Below, piece after piece: positions 19,174 to 28,785 of a DNA stretch of 64,000 nt. Within the stretch, counting starts at the first letter, position 1; every line of letters starts with the position of its first letter. The position numbers and the translations under genes were made by a program. This DNA comes from CBDIBC01 sp965276635 (GTDB taxonomy: Bacteria > Actinomycetota > Acidimicrobiia > Acidimicrobiales > Palsa-688), in NCBI GenBank assembly GCA_965276635.1, contig CBDIBC010000005.1:2170001-2234000 (forward strand), in the 5' to 3' direction. A model generated the notes under the pieces. That model ran no database searches, was not told the DNA's origin, and saw only the letters and a list, made by a program, of their open reading frames with translations.

Positions 19174-19198
19174 CGCACGCCGGATCTCCTGCGTGCGT
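19173..19198 (+). promoter_or_regulatory. Attenuator pause hairpin
   Basis: ACGCACGC (19173-19180) pairs perfectly with GCGTGCGT (19191-19198) around a 10-nt loop; it starts at the last base of the leader stop codon. The competing antiterminator pairing is not resolved by eye. Confidence 0.6.
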
Positions 19199-19202
19199 CC
19201 GA

Positions 19203-19233
19203 CGACCTCCCAGACGGGGGGTCGTTTTCTTTT
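19203..19233 (+). terminator. Attenuator: Rho-independent terminator before ilvB
   Basis: CGACCTCCC (19203-19211) pairs with GGGGGGTCG (19216-19224), one T-G pair included, around a 4-nt loop, followed by TTTTCTTTT. It is the clearest intrinsic terminator in the window and lies 55 nt before the ilvB start. Confidence 0.9.
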
Positions 19234-19287
19234 GTCCGAACTCCCGACCCCCGACCACCCGGCTACTCCAGGAGCAGCGAACCAGCG

Positions 19288-21033
19288 ATGAAGCTGACCG
19301 GCGCGCAAGCGCTCATCAAGAGCCTCGAGATGGAGTCCGTGGAGGTGGTCTTCGGACTGCCCGGCGGGTGCATCCTCCCGGCCTACGACCCCATCCTCGA
19401 CTCACCCATCCGTCACATCCTGGTGCGCCACGAGCAGGGCGCCGGGCACATGGCCGAGGGCTACGCCCACGTGACGGGCCGGCCCGGGGTGGCCATGGTG
19501 ACGAGCGGGCCGGCGGCGACCAACCTGGTCACCCCGCTGTGCGACGCCTATATGGACTCGGTGCCGATGGTCGCCATCACCGGCCAGGTGGGACGGGCGG
19601 TGATCGGGACCGACGGCTTCCAGGAGTGCGACACCGTCGGCATCACCCGCTCGGTGACCAAGCACAACGAGCTGGTGATGGACCCCGACGAGATCCCCCT
19701 GCGGATCCGCCAGGCGTTCCACATCGCCACCACCGGCCGTCCCGGACCCGTGCTGGTCGACGTGCCCAAGGACGTCCTGCAGGCCGACGTCGACTGGTGG
19801 TGGCCCTCCGACGCTGAACTGATCACATCGCTGCCCGGGTACAAGCCGACGACCAAGGGCCACCCGAAGATGATCAAGGAGGCCGCCCGGCTCATCGCCG
19901 GCGCCCAGCGGCCCGTGATCTACGCCGGCGGGGGGATCCTCAGGGCGCGAGCCGCCGAGGCTCTCCGGGAGCTGGCCGAGCTGACCGCCACGCCGGTGGT
20001 GACCACCCTCATGGCGCGCGGCGCCTTCCCGGACGACCATCCCCTCTGCCTCGGCATGCCCGGCATGCACGGCAACTACACGGCCATCACGGCCATGCAG
20101 GAAGCCGACCTGCTCGTCGCGCTCGGCAGCCGCTTCGACGACCGGGTGACCGGCCGGGTGAAGGACTTCGCGGCACAGGCCAAGATCATCCACGTCGACA
20201 TCGACCCGGCCGAGCTGGGGAAGATCCGCCGCCCCGACGTGCCCATCGTCGGCGACTGCCGCCTGGTCATCGAGGAGCTGGTCAAGGCCCTGCGCAGCGT
20301 CGACGGCGTCGATGCGCCCGATCGTCGCGGCTGGAAGAGCCGCATATCCGGTTGGCAGGAGCGGTACCCGTTGCACTACGACGCCCATGTTGACGGCGAT
20401 GCCCTCAAGCCGCAGATGGTGATGGAGACGCTGCGCGACTCGGCTCCCGAGGACACCATCTTGGTGTCGGGTGTCGGCCAGCACCAGATGTGGGCCAGCC
20501 AGTACTGGAGGTTCAACGAGCCCTACACCTGGGTGAACTCCGGCGGGTTGGGCACGATGGGCTTCTCGGTCCCTGCGGCCATCGGGGCCAAGGTCGGACG
20601 GCCCGACCGCACCGTGTGGGCGGTCGACGGCGACGGCTGCTTCCAGATGACCGCCCAGGAGCTGGTCACCGCGTCCAGCGAGCGCATACCCATCAAGGTG
20701 GCCATCTTGAACAACGCCTATCTGGGCATGGTGCGCCAATGGCAGGAGATGTTCTACGAGGAGCGCTACTCGGAGGTGTACCTCTCACCCGATCTGCCCG
20801 ACTACGTGAAGTGGGCCGAGGCCATGGGATGTGTCGGGTTCCGGGTGGAGTCGCCCGAAGAGGTCCAGCCGACCATCGACAAGGCCAATGCCATCGACGA
20901 TCGTCCCGTCGTCATCGACTTCCGGACCGACGCCGCCGAGAAGGTGTTCCCGATGGTGCCGGCCGGCGCGTCGAACGACGAGGTCGTCGTCCATCCATCC
21001 CAGAAGCCGGGTGGAGAAAGGTTCGTGCAGTGA
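19288..21033 (+). CDS. ilvB: Acetolactate synthase large subunit
   Basis: Thiamine-diphosphate and FAD enzyme making acetolactate or acetohydroxybutyrate, first step of branched-chain synthesis. 581 residues. Visible: the N-terminal F-G-L-P-G-G with the following H-E-Q-G-A cofactor Glu, the R-P-G-V-A-M-V-T-S-G-P-A-A-T-N segment, and the ThDP motif G-D-G-C-F-Q-M-T ... N-N-A-Y-L-G-M-V. The unusual part is control: an attenuator lies just upstream. Overlaps ilvN as GTGA, so the subunits are co-translated. Confidence 0.97.
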   Translation: MKLTGAQALIKSLEMESVEVVFGLPGGCILPAYDPILDSPIRHILVRHEQGAGHMAEGYAHVTGRPGVAMVTSGPAATNLVTPLCDAYMDSVPMVAITGQVGRAVIGTDGFQECDTVGITRSVTKHNELVMDPDEIPLRIRQAFHIATTGRPGPVLVDVPKDVLQADVDWWWPSDAELITSLPGYKPTTKGHPKMIKEAARLIAGAQRPVIYAGGGILRARAAEALRELAELTATPVVTTLMARGAFPDDHPLCLGMPGMHGNYTAITAMQEADLLVALGSRFDDRVTGRVKDFAAQAKIIHVDIDPAELGKIRRPDVPIVGDCRLVIEELVKALRSVDGVDAPDRRGWKSRISGWQERYPLHYDAHVDGDALKPQMVMETLRDSAPEDTILVSGVGQHQMWASQYWRFNEPYTWVNSGGLGTMGFSVPAAIGAKVGRPDRTVWAVDGDGCFQMTAQELVTASSERIPIKVAILNNAYLGMVRQWQEMFYEERYSEVYLSPDLPDYVKWAEAMGCVGFRVESPEEVQPTIDKANAIDDRPVVIDFRTDAAEKVFPMVPAGASNDEVVVHPSQKPGGERFVQ

Positions 21034-21569
21034 GCCGCACCGCCGCTCGCCACCAGACCCTCTCGGTCGTCGTCGAGAACCGCCCGGGTGTCCTGGCCCG
21101 GGTGAGCGGGCTCTTCGCCCGGCGCGGCTTCAACATCATCTCGCTCGCCGTGGCCCCCACAGACGACGATGCCTTCAGCCGCATCACCATCGTCATCGAC
21201 GTGGAGCAGACCTCGGTGGAGCAGATCACCAAGCAGCTGTTCAAGCTGATCAACGTGGTCAAGATCACCGAGCTGGATCCGGCCGACGCCGTCGAACGCG
21301 AGCTGCTGCTCGCCACCGTTCGCGTCACCGCCGAGCAGCGCAGCCAGGTGGTCGAGCTGGTCAGCATCTTCGGCGGCCAGATCGAGGATGTGGGCTTCGG
21401 CCACCTGACCGTCATGCTGGCCGGCGAGCCGTCTCGACTCGACGGCCTCGAGGACCTTCTGCGACCCTACGGGATCACCGAACTGCAGCGCACCGGACGG
21501 GTGGCGCTGCCCACGCTGGAACGGCAGGCGACCCCCCGCCTCCGCAACCTCACCGGAAAGGCAAGCTGA
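21030..21569 (+). CDS. ilvN: Acetolactate synthase small (regulatory) subunit
   Basis: 179-residue ACT-domain subunit that activates IlvB and gives feedback inhibition by valine. The GTG at 21030 overlaps the ilvB stop and has GGAGAAAGG upstream. First ACT domain: L-S-V-V-V-E-N-R-P-G-V-L-A-R-V-S-G-L-F-A-R-R-G-F-N with the usual N-I-x-S-L-A-V following; a second ACT-like C-terminal half begins near residue 85 (R-E-L-L-L-A-T-V). Length and order are normal. Confidence 0.96.
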   Translation: MSRTAARHQTLSVVVENRPGVLARVSGLFARRGFNIISLAVAPTDDDAFSRITIVIDVEQTSVEQITKQLFKLINVVKITELDPADAVERELLLATVRVTAEQRSQVVELVSIFGGQIEDVGFGHLTVMLAGEPSRLDGLEDLLRPYGITELQRTGRVALPTLERQATPRLRNLTGKAS

Positions 21570-21575
21570 ACTGCG

Positions 21576-22604
<1,029 letters not shown>

Positions 22605-22639
22605 ACGCCCCACCCAGTTGCGGTGCTCGGTCCGGTCCC

Positions 22640-23830
22640 TCAGCGCCAGGGGCGGCGGGTGTGGGCCCCGACCGACCGGCGGGGCCGGCGGCGCCGCGAC
22701 ACCATGACGGCGGCGGCCCCCACGACCACGAGGGCGCCGCCGGCGCTGAGCGGCCACGGCGCACCGATCCCAGGGCCGGCCCGAGGCCCGGTGATGGCCG
22801 CGCTCGCTCGCGGCACCCCGCCGGCCCGGGACGGCCCCGGCAAGGTCACCGGATGGGGCGCCGACGGGAGGTGCACCGATGGCAGGACGTTGCCGGTCGG
22901 CTCCTGGGCCACCGGGGTGGCGAACCCGCGGTCCAACAGCACCTGGGCGGTGGTCACGTCCGCCGATCCGTTCATGACCACGGCGAGCATGGTGCGACCC
23001 GCACGCGTCGCCGAGGCGATGATGCACGGGCCGGCCGGGTCGGTGTAGCCAGTCTTCACCCCGGTCGCGCCCGGGTAGGCGTGAAGGAAGGAGCGGTTCT
23101 CGCTGAGGATCTGGGTGACGACCCCGCTCGGAGCAGTGAACGTCCAGCTGGTCAGGGCCACGATGGATGCCAGGTAGGGCTGGGCCAGGAGGTCCCGCCC
23201 GACGATGGCCAGGTCGCGCGCGCTGGCCAGGTTTCCCCCGGCGATACCTTCGGTGCCGTCGAGGCCCGCCGGGTCGTGGAAGATGGGGTGATCGGTCATG
23301 CCCATCCGGGCGGCCGCCAGACCCATGAGGCCAGCGAAGTCCTCGACCGTCGGGCTGATCCGCTCGGCGAGAGCGTAGGCGGCGTCGTTGGCCGAGTAGA
23401 TGAGCAGCGTGTGGAGGACCTCGTCCAGGGTCCAGGTCTGCCCCGGCGCCATGCCGACCCGATTCGGGTACACCGTGGCGTCCCGGGCGCTGACCGCCAC
23501 CGTGTCCGTCGGCCGCAGCCACGCCACCGCGACCAGAGCCGTCACCAGCTTGGACAGGCTGGCCGGCGGGAGGAGCAGATGCTCGTCCTGGGCGCCCAGC
23601 ACCCGGCCCGTGTCGTCGTCGACCAGCACCCACGACCGGGCGGGCGGCGGCCCGCTCGGCAGCGTGGTCGTGGTCGGCGCCGCCGGCGCCGGGGTGGTCC
23701 GGGTCCGTCGGCTCGCCGCTCCCGCCGCGGTGGCCGGGACGGGACCGACTTGGGCGACGACGACGACGACGGCGGCCAGCACCGCGCCGGCCTTGCGTCC
23801 CCAACGCCGCCGTGGCGCGACCCGAGTGAT
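22640..23830 (-). CDS. D-alanyl-D-alanine carboxypeptidase (PBP5/DacA type), probable ATC start
   Basis: Penicillin-binding protein that trims peptidoglycan stem peptides outside the membrane. S-L-S-K (S-x-x-K), S-A-N (S-x-N) and K-T-G are all in place; a C-terminal membrane helix (V-V-V-G-A-A-A-V-M-V) followed by R-R-R-R anchors it. Start: the first standard codon is GTG at 23782, but that gives a signal peptide with no positive charge. Sixteen codons upstream, in frame, are read as R-R-R-W-G-R-K, a normal signal n-region, beginning from ATC at 23830, and a TAACGT -10 box ends exactly 6 nt before that ATC. No ATG, GTG or TTG lies between the in-frame TAA and 23782. I therefore place the start at ATC, with GTG 23782 as the alternative. 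Confidence 0.8.
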   Translation of the reverse strand: MTRVAPRRRWGRKAGAVLAAVVVVVAQVGPVPATAAGAASRRTRTTPAPAAPTTTTLPSGPPPARSWVLVDDDTGRVLGAQDEHLLLPPASLSKLVTALVAVAWLRPTDTVAVSARDATVYPNRVGMAPGQTWTLDEVLHTLLIYSANDAAYALAERISPTVEDFAGLMGLAAARMGMTDHPIFHDPAGLDGTEGIAGGNLASARDLAIVGRDLLAQPYLASIVALTSWTFTAPSGVVTQILSENRSFLHAYPGATGVKTGYTDPAGPCIIASATRAGRTMLAVVMNGSADVTTAQVLLDRGFATPVAQEPTGNVLPSVHLPSAPHPVTLPGPSRAGGVPRASAAITGPRAGPGIGAPWPLSAGGALVVVGAAAVMVSRRRRPRRSVGAHTRRPWR

Positions 23831-23836
23831 CCGCCG

Positions 23837-23842
23837 ACGTTA
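23837..23842 (-). promoter_or_regulatory. -10 element (TAACGT) for the carboxypeptidase gene
   Basis: On the minus strand TAACGT ends 6 nt before ATC at 23830. Divergent from the element at 23863-23868. Confidence 0.5.
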
Positions 23843-23862
23843 GCCAAGCGACCCGCGCCCGC

Positions 23863-23868
23863 TACGTT
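23863..23868 (+). promoter_or_regulatory. -10 element (TACGTT) for the ABC membrane protein gene
   Basis: TACGTT ends 7 nt before the ATG at 23876 and only 1 nt before the ATG at 23870, so 23876 is the likelier start. Confidence 0.45.
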
Positions 23869-23875
23869 CATGCCG

Positions 23876-25537
23876 ATGGCGAACGTCGAGCCGGGTCGGG
23901 CCGTGCTGGCCGATCTGCACCAGGCCCGACAGCGACGCCGCACCCAGGGCTTCGACAAGGGGGAGGCCTTCTACCGGGCCTACCTCACGGCGATCCTGGT
24001 GGGCCTGGTGCTGCTGTTCGGATCGGCTGCGGTCGGCGACGGGCGCCTCCGGGGCGCGTCGGTCGCCACAGTGGCGACCCGCGGCCCGCAGATCGTCGGG
24101 CTGCTCGTCGCCCTCGTCGTCGCGGTCGGCCTGCGCTCGGGCGGTCGGGGCGGGCCCCTCGTGATCGAGGCGGCCGAGGTCCGCCACGTCCTGCTCTCGC
24201 CGCTCGACCGGGCCGTCGCCCTGCGCCCGGCGGCGTGGCGGCAGCTCCGGTTCGGGATGGCCGGCGGGGCCGGGGTGGGCGTGGTCGCCGGCCTGCTGGC
24301 CTTCCGCCGACTGCCGGGCGCCCCAGTCGCCTGGCTGGCCTGCGGCGCCGCCGTCGGGGCGCTCACCGCCGCGGGGGGCCTCGGCGCGGCGATGGCTGTC
24401 GCCGGTCGCCGGCTGGGTCAAGTGGTCGGCGGCGTCCTCGCGTTGGTGGTGCTGGCCTGGTCCGGGGCCGATCTGGCGCTGCGCACCACCACCTCCCCGT
24501 GCACCCTGCTCGGCCAGGTCGGCCTGTGGCCGGCCCGCTTCCGGCCGACGGGCCTGATCGGCGTCGCCGTGCTCACGGCGGTGGCTGCGGTGGGGGTGGC
24601 TGCCATCGCCGGGACGTCCGTCGAGGCCGCGGAGCGTCGCGCCACCCTCGTCGGCCAGATCCGCTTCGCCGCCACCGTGCGCGACCTGCGCACGGTGGTG
24701 GTCCTGCGACGGCAGCTGTCCCAGGAGCTCCCGCGACAGCGGCCGTGGCTGCGCCTGGCCCGGACCGTCCTCCTCACCGACCCGCCCGGGTCTGCCCGGG
24801 TCCGGCGGTGGCCGACGTGGCGTCGGGGCTGGCACGGGATCCTCCGGTTCCCCGGGCCCCGGTTCATCCGGATGGCGCTCCTCGGCGCGGCCGCGGGCGG
24901 CGCCGCCGCCGGCGTGTGGCGGGGGACCACCCCGCTCGTGGTCGTCGCCGGCCTGGCCCTCTACGTCGCCGGCCTGGACGCTGTCGAACCACTCGCCCAG
25001 GAGCTGGACCACCCCGATCGCCTGGACAGCTACGCCGTCGACAAGGGGCTGGTCCTCGTGCGACAGCTGGGTCCGTCCGCGATCGTCATGCTCGGGGTGG
25101 CCGCCATCGGCGCGTTAGTGGCCTATGCGGCGTCCGGCGCCCAGACCCAGGCCATCGAGGTCGGTGCCGTGCTGGTGGTACCAGCTGGGCTCGCCGGCGT
25201 GGCCGGAGCCTGCATCAGCGTGGTCCAGGGGCCGCCGCCGACCTTCTCGTCCACCGACAGCCTGCTGCCGCCCGAGGCAGCCGGCGCCCGGGCAGTGTCG
25301 CGCATGGTCATCCCCCCGGCGGTGGCGACCGCCGGGATCCTGCCGATCCTGGCCGGGCGGCACCCTGCCGTCGGGGTGCAGCCGGTCGCCGCCGTCGCCG
25401 GTGTCATCCCCCTGGTGCTCATCCCGGTCGTCCTCGTCGGTGTGTGGCTGCGCCAGCGGGAACGCCTGCACGCCTGGTTCCGCTCGGCCATGGACGAGGC
25501 GTCCCCGGCCCGGCGGTCCCCACCGCCCGCCAGGTAG
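23876..25537 (+). CDS. Multi-pass membrane protein, probable ABC exporter permease
   Basis: 553 residues with about ten to twelve hydrophobic segments, Arg-rich loops and a short cytoplasmic N terminus (L-H-Q-A-R-Q-R-R-R). I recognise no specific family motif beyond an ABC-2-like layout. The ATPase gene starts 12 bases after its stop, which supports a two-gene ABC exporter. The frame is open upstream into ilvC, but that part overlaps other genes and has no similarity to anything. Substrate unknown. Confidence 0.65.
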   Translation: MANVEPGRAVLADLHQARQRRRTQGFDKGEAFYRAYLTAILVGLVLLFGSAAVGDGRLRGASVATVATRGPQIVGLLVALVVAVGLRSGGRGGPLVIEAAEVRHVLLSPLDRAVALRPAAWRQLRFGMAGGAGVGVVAGLLAFRRLPGAPVAWLACGAAVGALTAAGGLGAAMAVAGRRLGQVVGGVLALVVLAWSGADLALRTTTSPCTLLGQVGLWPARFRPTGLIGVAVLTAVAAVGVAAIAGTSVEAAERRATLVGQIRFAATVRDLRTVVVLRRQLSQELPRQRPWLRLARTVLLTDPPGSARVRRWPTWRRGWHGILRFPGPRFIRMALLGAAAGGAAAGVWRGTTPLVVVAGLALYVAGLDAVEPLAQELDHPDRLDSYAVDKGLVLVRQLGPSAIVMLGVAAIGALVAYAASGAQTQAIEVGAVLVVPAGLAGVAGACISVVQGPPPTFSSTDSLLPPEAAGARAVSRMVIPPAVATAGILPILAGRHPAVGVQPVAAVAGVIPLVLIPVVLVGVWLRQRERLHAWFRSAMDEASPARRSPPPAR

Positions 25538-25540
25538 CGT
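25535..25540 (+). promoter_or_regulatory. Possible internal -10 element (TAGCGT) before the ABC ATPase gene
   Basis: TAGCGT ends 9 nt before the ATG at 25550; it includes the stop codon of the preceding gene, so chance is a real possibility. Confidence 0.3.
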
Positions 25541-25549
25541 CGGGCACCC

Positions 25550-26245
25550 ATGGCCGGTCGTCCCCCCTCCCCGCCGGCCGCCCTGCGGACCGCCGGGCTC
25601 ACCAAGGCCTACGGCGACCTGGTCGCCCTCGAACCCCTCGACCTGGTGGTCCCCGAGGGCCAGCGGGTGGTGATCGTCGGGCACAACGGATCGGGCAAGA
25701 CCACCCTCCTGCGGATGGCCGCCGGCCTCCTCGAGCCCAGCGCGGGGACGGCCGAGATCCTGGGCGACCCGGTGGGCTCGCTCGACGCTCGCGCCGCGCT
25801 CTCGTACCTTCCCGACTCGCCCGTCCTCTACGACGACCTGTCGGTCCTGGAGCACGTGGAGTACACCTGTCGCCTGCACGGGGCCGAGGATTGGGAGGAC
25901 CGGGCGGTGGCGTTGCTCGCCGACCTGGGCCTGACGGACCGGGCCGACGACCTGCCGTCGCGCTTCTCGCGTGGCCTCCGCCAGAAGACCGCCATCGTCC
26001 TGGCCCTCATACGGCCGTTCTCGGTGCTCACCGTCGACGAGCCGTTCGTGGGGCTGGACCCGCCGGGCCGGACCACCTTCGTGGAGCTGATGGACGATGC
26101 CGCCGACGAGGGCGCGACGGTGATCGTCGCCACCCACCAGCTGGAGTTCGTCACCCGGGCGGATCGCTGCATCGCACTGCGCGACGGCGCCGTTGTCTTC
26201 GACGGGCCGCCGGGCGACGTCGACGTCTTATCCCTCGTCGGGTGA
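25550..26245 (+). CDS. ABC transporter ATP-binding protein
   Basis: 231-residue ATPase of an exporter. Walker A G-H-N-G-S-G-K-T-T-L-L (near residue 44), signature F-S-R-G-L-R-Q-K-T (the degenerate form common in ABC-2 exporters rather than LSGGQ), Walker B V-L-T-V-D-E-P-F-V-G-L-D and the switch His in A-T-H-Q. It pairs with the membrane protein just upstream. Convergent with serC. Confidence 0.93.
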   Translation: MAGRPPSPPAALRTAGLTKAYGDLVALEPLDLVVPEGQRVVIVGHNGSGKTTLLRMAAGLLEPSAGTAEILGDPVGSLDARAALSYLPDSPVLYDDLSVLEHVEYTCRLHGAEDWEDRAVALLADLGLTDRADDLPSRFSRGLRQKTAIVLALIRPFSVLTVDEPFVGLDPPGRTTFVELMDDAADEGATVIVATHQLEFVTRADRCIALRDGAVVFDGPPGDVDVLSLVG

Positions 26246-26248
26246 GCG

Positions 26249-26279
26249 CCGGCCCGCGACCAGCCCGCGGCCGGGCCGG
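26249..26279. terminator. Inverted repeat between ABC ATPase gene and serC
   Basis: CCGGCCC (26249-26255) and GGGCCGG (26273-26279) flank a GC-rich 17-nt spacer between two converging stop codons. No T-run; a bidirectional terminator is inferred from position. Confidence 0.35.
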
Positions 26280-26281
26280 GG

Positions 26282-27418
26282 TCAGCCGAGCTGGCCGACG
26301 ACGAAGTCGACGCAGGCGGTGAGCGCCTCGACATCCGCCGGATCGATGGCCGGGAACATCCCGACACGCAGCTGGTTCCGCCCCAGCTTGCGGTAAGGCT
26401 CGGTGTCCACCACGCCGTTGGCCCGCAGCACCTTCGCCACCGCGGCGGCGTCCACGGATGCCTCCAGGTCGATGGTCCCGACCACGTTGCTGCGCTCCTC
26501 CGACCGGGTCACGAACGGCGTCGCGTACGGCGACGCCTGCGCCCAGCCGTAGAGGATGGCCGCCGACGTCTCCGAGCGCGAGGCAGCGAAGTCGAGGCCG
26601 CCGCCACCCAGCATCCACTCCAGCTGGTGGGCCATCAGCACCAGCGTCGCCAGCGCCGGAGTGTTCGATGTCTGGTCCTGGGCGCTCTGGTCGACGGCGA
26701 CCGAGAGGTCCAGAGTGGCCGGCATCCACCGACCGTTGCCCTTGATCCGGGCGACCCGCTCGAGGGCCGCGGGAGAGAGGATCGCCACCCACAGGCCACC
26801 GTCGGACGCGAAGCACTTCTGGGGCGCGAAGTAGTAGGCGTCGACCTGGAGCGGGTCGAAGCGGAGACCGCCGGCGCCGGAGGTGGCGTCCACCGCGACC
26901 AGCGCGTCCGGGTCCCCGCCCGTCGGGCGGCGCAGATCCATCATGACGCCGGTAGAGGTCTCGTTGTGGGTGAAGGCGTAGAGGTCGATACCGGATGCCG
27001 GTTCGACCGCCGGACGGGTTCCCGGATCTGCGGCGATCACCTGCGGCGCCCCGATGTGTGGCGCGTCGGCCGCGGCGGTCGCGAACTTGGAGGAGAACTC
27101 GCCGAACACCAGGTGCTGGCTGTGCTGCTCGATCAGGCCAAAGGTGGCCACGTCCCAGAAGGCAGATGCCCCGCCGTTGGCCAGCACCACCTGGTAGCCG
27201 TCCGGGAGGGAGAACAGCTCCTGCAGGCCGGTACGGATGCGCCCTACCACGGACTTGACCGGGGCCTGGCGGTGGCTGGTGCCGAGCAGCGAGGTGCCGG
27301 CTGCGGCGAGGGCGGCCACCGCCTCGGGGCGCACCTTCGAGGGCCCGCAGCCGAAGCGCCCGTCGCCGGGCAGCAGCGCCGTGGGGATGCGGATATCGGT
27401 CGTGGACACGGTTGACAC
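26282..27418 (-). CDS. serC: Phosphoserine aminotransferase (mycobacterial type)
   Basis: PLP enzyme converting phosphohydroxypyruvate and glutamate to phosphoserine. 378 residues from GTG 27418 (GTG 27409 is also possible). The N terminus L-P-G-D-G-R-F-G-C-G-P-S-K-V-R, G-T-S-H-R-Q, and the PLP-lysine region Y-F-A-P-Q-K-C-F-A-S-D-G-G match the actinobacterial SerC subfamily, which is distinct from E. coli SerC. The start codon lies only 9 bases from the start of the divergent aminotransferase gene, so neither can have a normal leader without overlapping the other. serA is close by on the other strand. Confidence 0.93.
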   Translation of the reverse strand: MSTVSTTDIRIPTALLPGDGRFGCGPSKVRPEAVAALAAAGTSLLGTSHRQAPVKSVVGRIRTGLQELFSLPDGYQVVLANGGASAFWDVATFGLIEQHSQHLVFGEFSSKFATAAADAPHIGAPQVIAADPGTRPAVEPASGIDLYAFTHNETSTGVMMDLRRPTGGDPDALVAVDATSGAGGLRFDPLQVDAYYFAPQKCFASDGGLWVAILSPAALERVARIKGNGRWMPATLDLSVAVDQSAQDQTSNTPALATLVLMAHQLEWMLGGGGLDFAASRSETSAAILYGWAQASPYATPFVTRSEERSNVVGTIDLEASVDAAAVAKVLRANGVVDTEPYRKLGRNQLRVGMFPAIDPADVEALTACVDFVVGQLG

Positions 27419-27427
27419 TGTGCCAGC

Positions 27428-28630
27428 ATGGCAGGCATGGCCCGCATCTCCCAGCGCATTGCCGCGGTCGCCGAGTCGGCCACCCTTGCCATCGACGCCA
27501 AGGCCAAGGCCCTCAAAGCGGCCGGGGAAGACGTGATCGGCTTCGGCGCCGGTGAGCCCGACTTCCCCACGCCGGCCCATATCGTGGAAGCAGCCGTGGA
27601 GGCCTGCCGAGACCCCCGGAACCACAAGTACACCCCGGCCGGCGGCCTGCCCGAGCTGCGGGCGGCCCTGGCCGCCAAGACCGAGCGCGACAGCGGTTAC
27701 CGGGTCCAGCCCAGCCAGGTCCTGGTCACCAACGGCGGAAAGCAGGCCGTCGAGGAGGCCTGCGCCACGCTGCTGGACCCCGGCGACGAGGTCCTCCTCC
27801 CGGCGCCGTACTGGACGACCTATCCGGAGAGCATCAGGCTGGCCGGGGCGGACGTCGTCGAGATCGCCACCACCGGAGCCACCGGTTTTCGCGTGAGCGT
27901 CGACCAGCTGGAGGCCGCCCGCACGCCGCGGACCAAGCTGCTCCTGTTCGTGTCACCGTCGAACCCGACCGGTGCCGTCTACCCACGCGACGAGATCGAG
28001 GCCATCGGCCGCTGGGCCGTCGACCACGGCGTCTGGGTCCTCGCCGACGAGATCTACGAGCACCTGGTGTACGGCGCGGCCACGTTCCACTCGATGCCCG
28101 TCCTCGTCCCCGAGCTGGCCGACACCTGCGTCGTCGTCAACGGGGTGGCCAAGACCTACGCCATGACCGGCTGGCGGGTGGGGTGGATGATCGGTCCGAC
28201 CGACGTCGTCAAGGCGGCCGCCAACCTCCAGTCCCACGCCACCTCGAACGTGGCCAACGTCTCCCAGCGGGCTGCCCTGGCGGCGGTCGAGGGATCGCTC
28301 GACGCCGTCGCCGAGATGCGCGCCACCTATGACCGGCGGCGCCGCATCATCGTGGCCATGCTGGGCGACATCCCCGCGGTGTCCTGTCCCGAGCCCGAAG
28401 GGGCGTTCTACGCCTTCCCCAGCTTCGAGGGCGTCCTCGGCCGGGAGATCGCCGGGCGCACCCCGACCACGACCCTGGAGCTGGCCGAGCTGGTGCTCGA
28501 TGAGGCCCAGGTGGCCTTCGTGCCCGGCGAGGCCTTCGGTGCCCCCGGCTACGGCCGGTTCTCGTACGCGTTGGCCGACGACGCCATGATCGAGGGCATC
28601 ACCCGCCTGGCCAAGCTGCTCGGGGCCTGA
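27428..28630 (+). CDS. Class I aminotransferase (aspartate aminotransferase type)
   Basis: 400-residue PLP enzyme, fold type I, subgroup I-gamma judging from the N terminus (I-A-x-S-A-T-L-A-I-D-A-K-A-K-A-L-K-A-A-G) and F-G-A-G-E-P-D-F-P-T-P. S-P-S-N-P-T-G-A-V-Y, A-D-E-I-Y-E-H-L-V-Y and the PLP lysine in V-A-K-T-Y-A-M-T-G-W-R-V-G are clear. Aspartate/2-oxoglutarate (and perhaps prephenate) is the likely substrate pair. ATG 27428 and ATG 27437 are both possible starts; no ribosome site is seen for either. It is divergent from serC and upstream of serA. Confidence 0.9.
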   Translation: MAGMARISQRIAAVAESATLAIDAKAKALKAAGEDVIGFGAGEPDFPTPAHIVEAAVEACRDPRNHKYTPAGGLPELRAALAAKTERDSGYRVQPSQVLVTNGGKQAVEEACATLLDPGDEVLLPAPYWTTYPESIRLAGADVVEIATTGATGFRVSVDQLEAARTPRTKLLLFVSPSNPTGAVYPRDEIEAIGRWAVDHGVWVLADEIYEHLVYGAATFHSMPVLVPELADTCVVVNGVAKTYAMTGWRVGWMIGPTDVVKAAANLQSHATSNVANVSQRAALAAVEGSLDAVAEMRATYDRRRRIIVAMLGDIPAVSCPEPEGAFYAFPSFEGVLGREIAGRTPTTTLELAELVLDEAQVAFVPGEAFGAPGYGRFSYALADDAMIEGITRLAKLLGA

Positions 28631-28711
28631 CCGCCTCCCGATAGAGACGGGCCGGTCCCGGTGGCCTGGACGAGCGAGCACCAGGTGGCCGATCCCTCCT
28701 GAGGCGCGAGG

Positions 28712-28745
28712 CGGTGGCCGCCCCGGACCTCCGTCCCGGCCACCG
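28712..28745 (+). terminator. 9-bp hairpin between aminotransferase gene and serA
   Basis: CGGTGGCCG (28712-28720) pairs perfectly with CGGCCACCG (28737-28745) around 16 nt, 41 nt before the serA start. It may end the upstream transcript or belong to the serA leader. Confidence 0.4.
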
Positions 28746-28785
28746 GACTGGCGGCCCTCCCGCCCCTTTGCCAACATGGCCCGCC

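Noticed and set aside
15945..19178. Minus-strand open frame of about 1077 codons opposite the mannosyltransferase and ilvD genes
   Set aside because: Low-complexity, GC-driven translation with no domain; it is antisense to well supported genes.
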